A stretch of 64,000 bases of DNA from Bacteroidales bacterium (GTDB lineage: Bacteria; Bacteroidota; Bacteroidia; Bacteroidales; UBA4181), in contig JAFWVY010000066.1 in the NCBI GenBank assembly GCA_017523725.1, positions 1-64,000 on the forward strand. The letters run 5' to 3'. Each line of letters starts with the position of its first letter. Positions within the stretch are counted from its first letter, which is position 1. Below, piece after piece: positions 44,886 to 52,720 of this stretch. The position numbers were made by a program, and so were the translations under genes. The notes beneath the pieces were generated by a model, which made no database searches, was not told the origin of the DNA, and was given only the letters and a program-made list of their open reading frames with translations.

Positions 44886-44958
44886 TTGTCCTATCAGGGC
44901 TCGAACCTGAACTTTTCTGATCCAGAGTCAGACGTGTTGCCAATTACACCATAGGACA
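44886..44958 (-). tRNA. tRNA-Gln(CTG)
   Basis: 73 nt. Acceptor TGTCCTA/TAGGACA, anticodon stem TCTGA/TCAGA with loop CTCTGGA giving anticodon CTG, T-arm GGTTCGAGCC. CCA not encoded. Confidence 0.94.
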
Positions 44959-44975
44959 TTGGTCGATAACGGGCG

Positions 44976-44983
44976 CAAAGATA
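44976..44983 (-). promoter_or_regulatory. -7 box of tRNA-Gln
   Basis: TATCTTTG on the minus strand with the tRNA start about 18 nt downstream. Confidence 0.65.
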
Positions 44984-45021
44984 ACGCATTTTTAAAAGAA
45001 TGTACCCGTTATCGGCATTTT

Positions 45022-46365
45022 TTAGATGCGGCTCTTCACTTTTTTGCTTTCTTCTTCGTAGCCGGGCTTGTCCAGCAAGGCGAACATGTTCTTCTTGTAC
45101 GCCTCGACGCCGGGTTGGTCGAACGGATTGACCCCCAACAGGTAACCGCTGATGCCGCAGGCCATTTCGAAGAAATACATCAGGCTGCCGAGCGTGTAGG
45201 CGCTGATGGACGGAATCTCGATGCGGATATTGGGAACCCCGCCGTCCACATGTGCCAGCATCGTGCCGAGTTCGGCCATGCGGTTCACATCCTGGATGCG
45301 TTTGCCGGCCAGATAGTTGAGCTGGTCCAGATTAGCGGCATCCGGGGCGATGGCGATGTGCTTGTCCGTGCCGGAGACCGAGACGACCGTCTCGAAAATG
45401 TTACGCAGGCCCTGCTGGATATACTGTCCCATGGAGTGCAGGTCGGCCGTGAAGGTGACGCTGGCCGGGAAAATGCCCTTCAGGTCCTTGCCTTCGCTTT
45501 CGCCGTACAGCTGTTTCCACCATTCCGAGAAAAACACCAGTTTCGGGTTGAACGATGCCAGGATTTCCGTGGTCTTGCCGGCCTTGTACAGTTCGTTGCG
45601 TGCGGCGGCATAAATGGCCGAGGGATTCTCCTCAAACGGCACGTCCGGACCGGTGGCTTTTTCCATATCAACGGCGCCCTGTACCAACTGCCGGATATCG
45701 TAGCCCGCCGCAGCGATCGGGACCAGTCCGACGGGGGTCAGCACAGAATAGCGGCCGCCCACATCGTCCGGGATGACGAACGTCGCATAGCCTTCCTGCG
45801 TGGCGAGCGTCCGCATGGCGCCCCGTTTGGCATCGGTCACGGCCACAATGTAGTCTTTCGCTTTCGCCTTGCCGACCTTCGCTTCCAGATGGCTCTTCAG
45901 GATACGGAAGGCAACGGCCGGTTCGGTTGTCGTACCCGACTTGGAAATCACGATGATGCCGTAGGATTTGTCGTCCAGCAGTTCAATCAGTTCCCCGAGA
46001 TAGTCCTCGCTCAGATTCTGTCCCGCGAAGATGATCCTGGGACCTTTCTTCGCTTTCATCTGCCAGAAATTGTCGGACAAGGCCTCATAGACGCACCGGG
46101 CACCGAGGTACGAGCCGCCGATGCCGACCACGACCACGACATCCACTTCTTTCCGGAAGAAACCGGCGACCTGCTCGATGGCCTGGAACTGGTCTTCTGT
46201 GATGCTGGAGGGCAGGCGCACCCAACCGGTGAAGTCGCTGCCGACGCCGGTCTTTTCGTAGAGCGTGCGGACATTGGCTTCGGCTGCCGCCTTGTTTGCG
46301 TAAATTTTGTCTTTGGAAACGAACCCAAATACTTTGTCGATGTTCAATTTCAGTGATGTGCTCAT
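45022..46365 (-). CDS. pgi: Glucose-6-phosphate isomerase
   Basis: 447 aa, the short bacterial form. [13 protein letters not shown] (phosphate loop), [15 protein letters not shown] and [11 protein letters not shown], with the catalytic Glu/His/Lys regions in [15 protein letters not shown] and [16 protein letters not shown]. It interconverts G6P and F6P. MSTSLKLN was chosen as start; a frame reaches 46416 but overlaps smpB. Encoded 34 nt downstream of smpB on the same strand. Confidence 0.96.
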   Translation of the reverse strand: MSTSLKLNIDKVFGFVSKDKIYANKAAAEANVRTLYEKTGVGSDFTGWVRLPSSITEDQFQAIEQVAGFFRKEVDVVVVVGIGGSYLGARCVYEALSDNFWQMKAKKGPRIIFAGQNLSEDYLGELIELLDDKSYGIIVISKSGTTTEPAVAFRILKSHLEAKVGKAKAKDYIVAVTDAKRGAMRTLATQEGYATFVIPDDVGGRYSVLTPVGLVPIAAAGYDIRQLVQGAVDMEKATGPDVPFEENPSAIYAAARNELYKAGKTTEILASFNPKLVFFSEWWKQLYGESEGKDLKGIFPASVTFTADLHSMGQYIQQGLRNIFETVVSVSGTDKHIAIAPDAANLDQLNYLAGKRIQDVNRMAELGTMLAHVDGGVPNIRIEIPSISAYTLGSLMYFFEMACGISGYLLGVNPFDQPGVEAYKKNMFALLDKPGYEEESKKVKSRI

Positions 46366-46399
46366 ATCTGTTTGGTTATTTTGATGATTATTCTTGTTT

Positions 46400-46852
46400 T
46401 TAGGAAAACCGGCCACCTCGCGCCATCTCGCGTTCCGCGTCTTTCTGCTTGAGCGTCTCGCGTTTGTCGTAAAGTTTCTTGCCGCGGCAGAGCGCGATGT
46501 TCAGCTTGGCATAACCCTTCTCGTTCAGGAACAGCGACGTGGCCGCGATGGTCAGACCCTTGTCCTGAAGCCGGCGTTCCAGTCCTGTAAGTTCCTTCCG
46601 CTGCAACAGAAGCTTGCGTTGGCGCAACGGGTCGTGGTTGTTGAAGGTTCCCCACCAGTATGGCGCGATATGCATACCCTGTATCCACAGTTCGTGCTCC
46701 CGGAAAAAGCAGTAGGAGTCGGCCAGGCTGACCTTGCCCGCCTTGACCGATTTAATCTCCGTCCCGGTCAGCTGGATGCCCGCCGTGAACTGCTCGAGAA
46801 AGATGTAATTGAACGAGGCCTTCCGGTTCTTCGCTATGATCTTTACCGCCAT
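46400..46852 (-). CDS. smpB: SsrA-binding protein SmpB
   Basis: 150 aa. [34 protein letters not shown] is the SmpB N-terminus, with [20 protein letters not shown] and the basic tail [18 protein letters not shown] that enters the ribosome mRNA channel. It escorts tmRNA to stalled ribosomes. A -7 box lies at 46871-46878. Longer in-frame starts to 47002 run through that promoter and are rejected. Confidence 0.96.
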   Translation of the reverse strand: MAVKIIAKNRKASFNYIFLEQFTAGIQLTGTEIKSVKAGKVSLADSYCFFREHELWIQGMHIAPYWWGTFNNHDPLRQRKLLLQRKELTGLERRLQDKGLTIAATSLFLNEKGYAKLNIALCRGKKLYDKRETLKQKDAEREMARGGRFS

Positions 46853-46870
46853 GGTCTGCTGTTTTCGCCT

Positions 46871-46878
46871 CAAAGGTA
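46871..46878 (-). promoter_or_regulatory. -7 box of smpB
   Basis: TACCTTTG on the minus strand, 18 nt before the smpB start; supports smpB being transcribed separately from the TonB operon. Confidence 0.6.
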
Positions 46879-46949
46879 CGGACATTTTTGTTTGTCTGAG
46901 CCGGTGATGTCCGATGAAAACGCCGGCATTCTTCCATCGTGGGGAAGTG

Positions 46950-47720
46950 TCAGTCCTGCAGCTTGAAAATGTACGTGATGGTCCCCATTTGCACAGGTGC
47001 ATCCGGCTTCCGGTCGAACCGCGCCCGCAGGGCGGCTGCCCGGGCCGCGGCTACCAGCGTCTCATCCGAGGTGGTGGATCCCCGCAACCGGTATTGGGCC
47101 TGGATGACCTGTCCGTCTTTGTCGACCGTGATTTCGATGACGACCGTTCCGTCGTTCTGACCCACATATTCCGGTCTCGGCAGGGCACCGTTCAGGCTTC
47201 GTCCCGTCAGGTCGAACGAATGGCCGCTGCCACCGCCGACCGGTGCTCCCGAATGACCGTCGGGGGCGCCCTGGTTGCCTTCGGCGTTGCGGTCGCCCTG
47301 TCCTTCGGCGGGTGCCGTGACGTTGCCTCCGGTGAACAGGGCCTGCCGGTTCACCTCCCGGACGGGAGGCTGTGGTTGTGGCGGCGTCTCCGTTGCCGGT
47401 TTCTCTTCCGGACGTGGCGTGGTCCGTTCGGTCCGTTCGGCCGGCCGGACTGCTATGGCCGGTGCCTCTTCGACTTCCTGTGTCAGCGTCCGCTCCGGCG
47501 CAGGCTGTGCGGGCGTGACAGGAATCGGCTCGGCGGGTGCCGGCGGCGTGGCCGCGGCGGTTTCACGTCCGCCTTCCAGTGTGCCGAACTCGACAGGGAT
47601 GCCCTGTTCCTCCGGCAACGGCAGTTTCGTCCGGAAACCGGCCGTCAACAGGAAGAACAACAGCAGGCCATGGAAGATAACCGTGGCTGCGATACCTCTG
47701 CTATGTTTCGGAACAGGCAT
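46950..47720 (-). CDS. TonB-like energy transducer
   Basis: 256 aa. One N-terminal membrane helix (about 12-28), a long Pro/Ala/Glu/Thr-rich spacer (about 50-135) able to span the periplasm, and a C-terminal TonB-like domain (about 180-256) with VGQNDGTVVIEITVDKDGQVIQAQ. With ExbB and ExbD it transmits proton motive force to outer-membrane receptors. The exbD gene is 21 nt upstream. Confidence 0.85.
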   Translation of the reverse strand: MPVPKHSRGIAATVIFHGLLLFFLLTAGFRTKLPLPEEQGIPVEFGTLEGGRETAAATPPAPAEPIPVTPAQPAPERTLTQEVEEAPAIAVRPAERTERTTPRPEEKPATETPPQPQPPVREVNRQALFTGGNVTAPAEGQGDRNAEGNQGAPDGHSGAPVGGGSGHSFDLTGRSLNGALPRPEYVGQNDGTVVIEITVDKDGQVIQAQYRLRGSTTSDETLVAAARAAALRARFDRKPDAPVQMGTITYIFKLQD

Positions 47721-47741
47721 GGCCGCTATGGTAGGGTATGT

Positions 47742-48137
47742 TTATTTCTCGGGGGCCGTCGCCAGGATGAGTTTCCACTTGTTGTTCTTGGCAATGACCA
47801 TGACCTTGGTCATGTATTCCACGGGCACGCTTTTGTCTATATGCAGCGAGATGGTCGGGTCGTCTTCGTCCATCAGCTTGAGTTGCAACTGCCGTTCCAG
47901 ATCGCTGAATTCCACGGGGTCTGTCTCAATGTAATAATGGATGTCCCGCGTGATGGAAACCGTGGTGGCCGGTTTGGCAGCCGTCTGGTTGTTGGCTTGC
48001 GGAAGCAACAGTTTCAGCGCGTTCGGCGAGACCAGCGTGGAGGTGATCATGAAGAAAATGAGCAACAGGAACACCAGGTCGGTCATCGACGACATGCTGA
48101 AAGAGGCGTTGATGCGGTTGGATGTCTTGATAGCCAT
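47742..48137 (-). CDS. exbD: ExbD/TolR biopolymer transport protein
   Basis: 131 aa. INASFSMSSMTDLVFLLLIFFMIT gives one membrane helix with the essential Asp (D20), and a periplasmic domain follows. It forms the proton channel with ExbB. It is 12 nt after exbB in the ExbB-ExbD-TonB operon. Confidence 0.92.
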   Translation of the reverse strand: MAIKTSNRINASFSMSSMTDLVFLLLIFFMITSTLVSPNALKLLLPQANNQTAAKPATTVSITRDIHYYIETDPVEFSDLERQLQLKLMDEDDPTISLHIDKSVPVEYMTKVMVIAKNNKWKLILATAPEK

Positions 48138-48149
48138 GGTGCGGTGCTG

Positions 48150-48824
48150 TTACAGGGCCGGTTCGTTCAGGAGGTCGATAAACTCACTGGTGGAGGTCTC
48201 CAGCCGGTGTACGATCTTTTCGATCTTGGCCACCAGGATGTTATAGAAGAAATACGCGATGATGCCGACCGTCAGACCGGCCACAGTGGTGACCATGGCC
48301 TGGTAGATGCCCGACGAGAGCAGCTGGATGTCCACATTGTTGCCGGCCATAGACATGTCGTAGAAGGCCCGGATCATGCCGGCTCCCGTGCCCAGGAATC
48401 CCAGCATGGGGGCGCCTCCCGCGGCCGAAGCCAGCGTCGGCAGACCTTTCTCCAGTGCGAATATTTCCTGACGTCCTACGTTTTCGATGGCGGTATTGAT
48501 GTCGCTCAGCGGCCGTCCGATACGCTGGATGCCCTTCTCAATCATGCGGGCCACGGGACTGTTCGTAGACTGGCAGAGCGCCGTGGCGGCTTCTACGCTG
48601 CCTTCGTGAATATAGTCGCGTATCCGGTTCATGAAAAGCGGATCCTGCCGGCTTGCGGCGCGGATGGCCAGATACCGTTCCACGAAAATATAGACCGACA
48701 GCACCGAAAGCAACGCGATGGGATACATCAGCCAGCCCCCCTTGGTGAGCAGAGTCCAGAAATTCATCTGGGCATACTGGGCGGGTTCTGCGGCGGTGGT
48801 TACTTGCAACAAGAAATGATACAT
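48150..48824 (-). CDS. exbB: ExbB/TolQ/MotA proton channel protein
   Basis: 224 aa with three membrane helices: WLMYPIALLSVLSVYIFVERYLAI, then LPTLASAAGGAPMLGFLGTGAGMIRAF and IYQAMVTTVAGLTVGIIAYFFYNIL. These match the conserved MotA/TolQ/ExbB pore. MYHFLLQV was chosen as start; the frame runs on to 49097 but this is inside the next gene. It energises TonB. Confidence 0.93.
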   Translation of the reverse strand: MYHFLLQVTTAAEPAQYAQMNFWTLLTKGGWLMYPIALLSVLSVYIFVERYLAIRAASRQDPLFMNRIRDYIHEGSVEAATALCQSTNSPVARMIEKGIQRIGRPLSDINTAIENVGRQEIFALEKGLPTLASAAGGAPMLGFLGTGAGMIRAFYDMSMAGNNVDIQLLSSGIYQAMVTTVAGLTVGIIAYFFYNILVAKIEKIVHRLETSTSEFIDLLNEPAL

Positions 48825-48933
48825 ATGTGTGCGATTAAGGCTCCCGTGCGGGGGCAGGTTGAACAGCCAAAAATACATGATAATTTCCAAACATCCGCGT
48901 GTCGGCCGGAAAGATTTCGGCGATGCCGGCCGG

Positions 48934-49728
48934 TTACTGCCGCTGCCGCCCGGCAGTGTCCGCGATGCTGTCTGTCCCGCTGTCCTTCCCATTTCCCGCC
49001 GCATTGCCGGTGCAATGGAGATACGGCCGGATGCGGCGGTAGGTCGTGCTGTCCAGAATGAGATGCTGCAGCAGCTCCTGTGTTTCGCGGATGCCATGGT
49101 TGACGGCGATGTATGTCAGGATGTTTTCGACATGCTCCTTCTCGAGATACGGATGCCGCAGCAGATCGCGGTAGGTTGCGCCCGGAAGCGTCAGTTGCCG
49201 GATGCGCGTGGGATCAACCCGGAGCGATGGCATGAGCGTGTCGACCAGACCCGGCCGCAAACCATAGACTTCCTTGAGTTGATGGACACTGACATAACCT
49301 CCCAGCAACTCGCGGTAGGCGACGATACGGCGGGAGAGTACCGGCCCGATGCCGCGCAGCACCGTCAACTGTCCAGCATCGGCGGCGTTGAGTTCGATTT
49401 GCTGGCGGCGCATGTCAGAAGACGTAGTGCGCTGTGGACGATTTGGAACAGGGGACGGCATCATATCGCCCACTTGCTCGTCGGCGATGTGCGCGGTGGT
49501 GGTGTCCGGCAGAAGCGGCGTCAAGGCGGGGGGCGTTTCCACTGCTCCGGCCACCCTCTCCAGCGTTGAGAACAGGTGGTCCGGCAGTTCCCTGGCAGGG
49601 GGATGATAATAAAGTATAATTCTGATTATCAAGGATATCCAAAGCAAGGTCATCAATACAAGCAGACCCCGCTGCTCCTTGCGCGAAAAACAGAACAAGC
49701 GTTCCAGCCTCTTCAGGAAAGGTGTCAT
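48934..49728 (-). CDS. Membrane-anchored helix-hairpin-helix protein
   Basis: 264 aa. A membrane helix near residues 20-42 (LLVLMTLLWISLIIRIILYY), then two ComEA-like HhH units: IELNAADAGQLTVLRGIGPVLSRRIVAYRELLGG (about 112-144) and a second around LPGATYRDLLRHPYLEKEHVENIL. It is likely to bind DNA non-specifically at the membrane. Its role is unknown; ComEA-like DNA uptake is only one option. The exbB gene lies 109 nt downstream. Confidence 0.85.
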   Translation of the reverse strand: MTPFLKRLERLFCFSRKEQRGLLVLMTLLWISLIIRIILYYHPPARELPDHLFSTLERVAGAVETPPALTPLLPDTTTAHIADEQVGDMMPSPVPNRPQRTTSSDMRRQQIELNAADAGQLTVLRGIGPVLSRRIVAYRELLGGYVSVHQLKEVYGLRPGLVDTLMPSLRVDPTRIRQLTLPGATYRDLLRHPYLEKEHVENILTYIAVNHGIRETQELLQHLILDSTTYRRIRPYLHCTGNAAGNGKDSGTDSIADTAGRQRQ

Positions 49729-49793
49729 ACAGTTGGTCGATGTTATATCATACGGACCTGCAGCCTGTCCGTTCCGGCCGGGATTTCGTTTCC

Positions 49794-50126
49794 CTATTCG
49801 TCGTAGTTCGGCGTGTCGTCGGCTCTGTCCATGGCGGCATCCCCTTCGTTTTCAAAGGAACCGTCTCCGTCCTGCTCGTTGTTCAGGTCGGCGTCCAGCG
49901 CTTTGTCCAGCTCTTCCGGCGAGATGTTGTCTATTTTGACATCCACCTTGACCAGATAGCATGCTTCGTCGGTTTCTACCGTGATGGCATGGAAGAAGTC
50001 TCCGTTGGGCTTCTCGATTTTAATCAAGTCGTCGTTGTATCCCGAGGGGTATTTCTGCCGGATGGCTTCCAGTACCGATTCCGGACAATTCTTATAACTG
50101 ACGACGAGCCTTTTCTTTGCGTCCAT
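49794..50126 (-). CDS. Small acidic conserved protein, function unknown
   Basis: 110 aa. MDAKKRLVVSYKNCPESVLEAIRQKYPSGY and FHAITVETDEACYLVKVDVKID form a small alpha/beta domain; the last 35 residues are almost all acidic or polar. No family is recognised. ATG at 50126 is chosen; an upstream in-frame start at 50183 lies in A+T-rich sequence. Located between the WbqC-like and HhH genes on the same strand. Confidence 0.7.
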   Translation of the reverse strand: MDAKKRLVVSYKNCPESVLEAIRQKYPSGYNDDLIKIEKPNGDFFHAITVETDEACYLVKVDVKIDNISPEELDKALDADLNNEQDGDGSFENEGDAAMDRADDTPNYDE

Positions 50127-50195
50127 GTGACAGATTGATGATTGAAAATCGCGCAATGTAAATACATTTTTCGCATATTTCAAAATGGAAAACCG

Positions 50196-50828
50196 CTAAA
50201 AATTTTCACATTTTTCAGTCAGGTAGGCTGCCGCATCCGGGCCAAGGTTGAACAGCAGATCGAGGATACTCAAATCTGCTTGAAATCCAAGTTTTTGAGA
50301 GAATACTTGCTCGTAGGACGGCAGGTCTTTGCTACGGCTGTGCGGATGGAAAGCGTCGCGCAGATCGGTAAATGCGTTGCCGTCTGTCTGTCCGAAAGCG
50401 GCCGAGAGACGGATGTCCGTCGGCAGACGCAGCAGGCCCAGCATGCATGCAAGTGCCTGCTGGTTGTAGTCGAAGAGCAACCGGAACCGTTCCGTATAGA
50501 AGACCTGCAGGTCGTCGATATAGTATTCGAAGAAAGGGGAGTTCCGGTAGGCCGACACGAGGGTCTTGAAGTGCAGCCGCTGCCATGGCGTGCTGTAGTC
50601 GATCTCAACCTCGCGGATGGGGGCGTCGTTGCCGGTTGCCCGCCGGACGGGAACCGTCAGCGGAATGATGCTGTTGGCGCCGAGTATAAGGTACCTGTTG
50701 CGGTAGGTCTGTCGGCTGTAGTGCTCCCATGCTTCGAGATATCCCTGCGATGCCGCGGCCCAGGCCCGGAAATAGGAAACGGGTGCCCAGCAAGCGGTTG
50801 TACACAGGATTGGCAGAGTGGCGGACAC
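50196..50828 (-). CDS. WbqC family protein
   Basis: 210 aa. YFRAWAAASQGYLEAWEHYSRQTYRNRYLILGANSIIPLTVPV and DYSTPWQRLHFKTLVSAYRNSPFFEYY match the WbqC-like family, proposed to act in glycan or aminosugar metabolism. Enzyme activity not established. It is transcribed leftward, away from the tRNA-Arg promoter. Confidence 0.85.
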   Translation of the reverse strand: MSATLPILCTTACWAPVSYFRAWAAASQGYLEAWEHYSRQTYRNRYLILGANSIIPLTVPVRRATGNDAPIREVEIDYSTPWQRLHFKTLVSAYRNSPFFEYYIDDLQVFYTERFRLLFDYNQQALACMLGLLRLPTDIRLSAAFGQTDGNAFTDLRDAFHPHSRSKDLPSYEQVFSQKLGFQADLSILDLLFNLGPDAAAYLTEKCENF

Positions 50829-50849
50829 GTCAAGAATTTCTTAAAAGCG

Positions 50850-50880
50850 TTTGTGTTTCCGTTGAATTCGTCTATCTTTG
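50850..50880 (+). promoter_or_regulatory. Promoter of tRNA-Arg
   Basis: TTTG (50850-50853) and TATCTTTG (50873-50880) at 19-nt spacing, the full consensus, just before the tRNA. Confidence 0.75.
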
Positions 50881-50892
50881 CACCCCGCTGAC

Positions 50893-50966
50893 GGTCCGGT
50901 AGCTCAGTTGGATAGAGCAACGGCCTTCTAAGCCGTAGGTCGTGGGTTCGAACCCCGCCCGGATCA
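50893..50966 (+). tRNA. tRNA-Arg(TCT)
   Basis: 74 nt. Acceptor GGTCCGG/CCGGATC with one G-T pair, anticodon stem ACGGC/GCCGT with loop CTTCTAA giving TCT, T-arm GGTTCGAACC. CCA not encoded. Confidence 0.94.
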
Positions 50967-50978
50967 CGTTCCGCAAAG

Positions 50979-51007
50979 GAGAAGGTGCAGAGCCTTCTCT
51001 TTTTTTA
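50979..51007 (+). terminator. Terminator after tRNA-Arg
   Basis: GAGAAGG/CCTTCTC, loop TGCAGAG, then a run of at least six T. The T run reaches the stop codon of the convergent DUF2461 gene. Confidence 0.85.
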
Positions 51008-51685
51008 TGGTTCGTACGCATAGGCCACGGCGCGGTTCAGAATGGAATTGAATGGTTCTGCGCTGCGGAATCCGTCGAGGCAGAAATCCAGCAGTTGACG
51101 GGTATCGCGCAGATGGCCCGGAATGGGCATGAACAGGCAGAAATCTTTTCTTTTGAGGTAGTCGCCGTATGGTGTGTCGGCCGGGAACCCCTGCGGAATT
51201 TTTTTGAGCGGTGGCTGGCCGTCCCAGACGAATCCATGTGCCTCAGCTTGCCGGACCGATGCTTCGAATGCCGCCCCGTTGTCTGTGATTTCCTCGCGCA
51301 CACTTTGCAGCACAATCTTGTCGGGACAGTACAGACCACATGCAATCAGGCTGTTGCCCATGCGGTTACTGTCTGAGGGCTCCAGATGGAAATAGTAACC
51401 GGCGTAGCCCGAGTTCTTGCCACCGGGGCAGATGTAGGCGCCGAAGTGGGTTTTGTAAGGAGTCTTGTCCGGAGAGAACCGCAGATCCCGGTAAATGCGG
51501 TAGGTGCATTGGGCGGCCGTCAGGTTCCGGACTCGTCCGTCGAATGATGCAATGGCCGGAATCAGTTGCTCCACCATCCGGTTGAACGCGACTTGCGCGG
51601 AAGTATAGCGTGCACGGTTCGCCTCAAACCATGCACGGTCGTTGTGCTTGCGCAGATCCTGCAGGAACGGGAGTACGGAATCCAT
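51005..51685 (-). CDS. DUF2461 family protein
   Basis: 226 aa. FLQDLRKHNDRAWFEANRARY, then IYRDLRFSPDKTPYKTHFGAYI and GYYFHLEPSDS, are DUF2461 hallmarks. The family's function is unknown and it is widespread in Bacteroidetes. It stands alone between tRNA-Arg and the OmpA-like gene. Confidence 0.9.
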   Translation of the reverse strand: MDSVLPFLQDLRKHNDRAWFEANRARYTSAQVAFNRMVEQLIPAIASFDGRVRNLTAAQCTYRIYRDLRFSPDKTPYKTHFGAYICPGGKNSGYAGYYFHLEPSDSNRMGNSLIACGLYCPDKIVLQSVREEITDNGAAFEASVRQAEAHGFVWDGQPPLKKIPQGFPADTPYGDYLKRKDFCLFMPIPGHLRDTRQLLDFCLDGFRSAEPFNSILNRAVAYAYEP

Positions 51686-51722
51686 AGATTATATAATGTA
51701 TTACGGTCCGGATAAAACGAGA

Positions 51723-51748
51723 GCCGGCCCGCAACGCAGGCCGGCCCG
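51723..51748. terminator. Terminator after the OmpA-like gene
   Basis: Strong stem GCCGGCC (51723-51729)/GGCCGGC (51739-51745) with a 9-nt loop, T run on the plus side and TCTCGTTTT on the minus side. Confidence 0.75.
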
Positions 51749-51766
51749 TTTTTTTTCAGTCCTGTA

Positions 51767-52444
51767 TTACAGCGTGCCGTTTTCGGCTTTCTTGATCATC
51801 TCCTCATTGGCGATGATGAAGATTTCCACGCGGCGGTTCTGTGCACGTCCGGCAGCGGTGCTGTTGTCAGCGACCGGCTGGTCATACGAGAATCCTTCGG
51901 TCGTCATACGGGAAGCGGCGACACCCAGGCCCTGCAGGAATTTGGCCACACTCTGGGCTCTGGCTTTCGACAGCGCGAGGTTGTGGTCGTACGAACCCGT
52001 ATTGTCGGTGTGCCCGTAAATGTTGACGTAAGTGTCGGGGTTGTCCTTGAGCGACGAGGCGAACTTCGTCAGCGACTTCTGCGATGCGGCGTTCAGGTCG
52101 CTCTTGTCGGTCTGGAACAGGATGCCGGACTCAAATGTGACTTTGATGCCCTGCAGGTTGTTCTTGTCAAGCACAGATTCGACAGCTGCGCCTTCGATCT
52201 GCGAAAGTTCTGCAGCCTGTTTGTCCATTTTCTTGCCGATCAGGGCACCTGCCGTGGCACCGACTGTCGTTCCGATAGCCGCACCCAGTGCGATATTGCC
52301 GGTGAGAGCTCCGATGCCGGCACCGAGAGCTGCGCCGCCGCCCGCGCCGTAAAGCGCGCCTTTTTTCTGGCTGGTCATATTGGCACAGCTGCCCAGCAGA
52401 CCAATGCACAGAACCACAACGAGAAGAGTTCTTAAAATTTTCAT
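51767..52444 (-). CDS. OmpA-family lipoprotein with glycine zipper
   Basis: 225 aa. The lipoprotein signal ends in LLGSC (Cys20). A glycine-zipper segment (about 30-70: GALYGAGGGAALGAGIGALTG) precedes an OmpA-like peptidoglycan-binding domain (about 105-215) with YGHTDNTGSYDHNLALSKARAQSV. It probably tethers the outer membrane to the wall. -7 box at 52486-52493. Confidence 0.92.
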   Translation of the reverse strand: MKILRTLLVVVLCIGLLGSCANMTSQKKGALYGAGGGAALGAGIGALTGNIALGAAIGTTVGATAGALIGKKMDKQAAELSQIEGAAVESVLDKNNLQGIKVTFESGILFQTDKSDLNAASQKSLTKFASSLKDNPDTYVNIYGHTDNTGSYDHNLALSKARAQSVAKFLQGLGVAASRMTTEGFSYDQPVADNSTAAGRAQNRRVEIFIIANEEMIKKAENGTL

Positions 52445-52485
52445 GACATTAATTATTAGGTTAAACCATTTCAAGATTGCAATCG

Positions 52486-52493
52486 CAAATATA
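52486..52493 (-). promoter_or_regulatory. -7 box of the OmpA-like gene
   Basis: TATATTTG on the minus strand, exact consensus, about 42 nt before the start. Confidence 0.55.
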
Positions 52494-52582
52494 CGATATT
52501 CTCTTGATGCATCCCTCATAAGCGGGCGGAAAAGATTTATTATTTTTTTTAAGAATTTTTAAAAAAAAGTCACGCCGGATTT

Positions 52583-52611
52583 TTTGATTCAAAAAATTTA
52601 CTGTACCTTTG
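52583..52611 (+). promoter_or_regulatory. Promoter of the MBG/T9SS protein gene
   Basis: TACCTTTG at 52604-52611 with TTTG at 52583-52586 (17-nt spacing). The leader is about 100 nt. Confidence 0.55.
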
Positions 52612-52720
52612 AAAATCGACTTATGAGAATAGGGTGGGCGTAATGCGCTCAATCCTAATTGCTTATGAGTTTTCGTGTATTTTTGGGAAATTTGTTAATA
52701 TCAATGTTAATATCAAATCT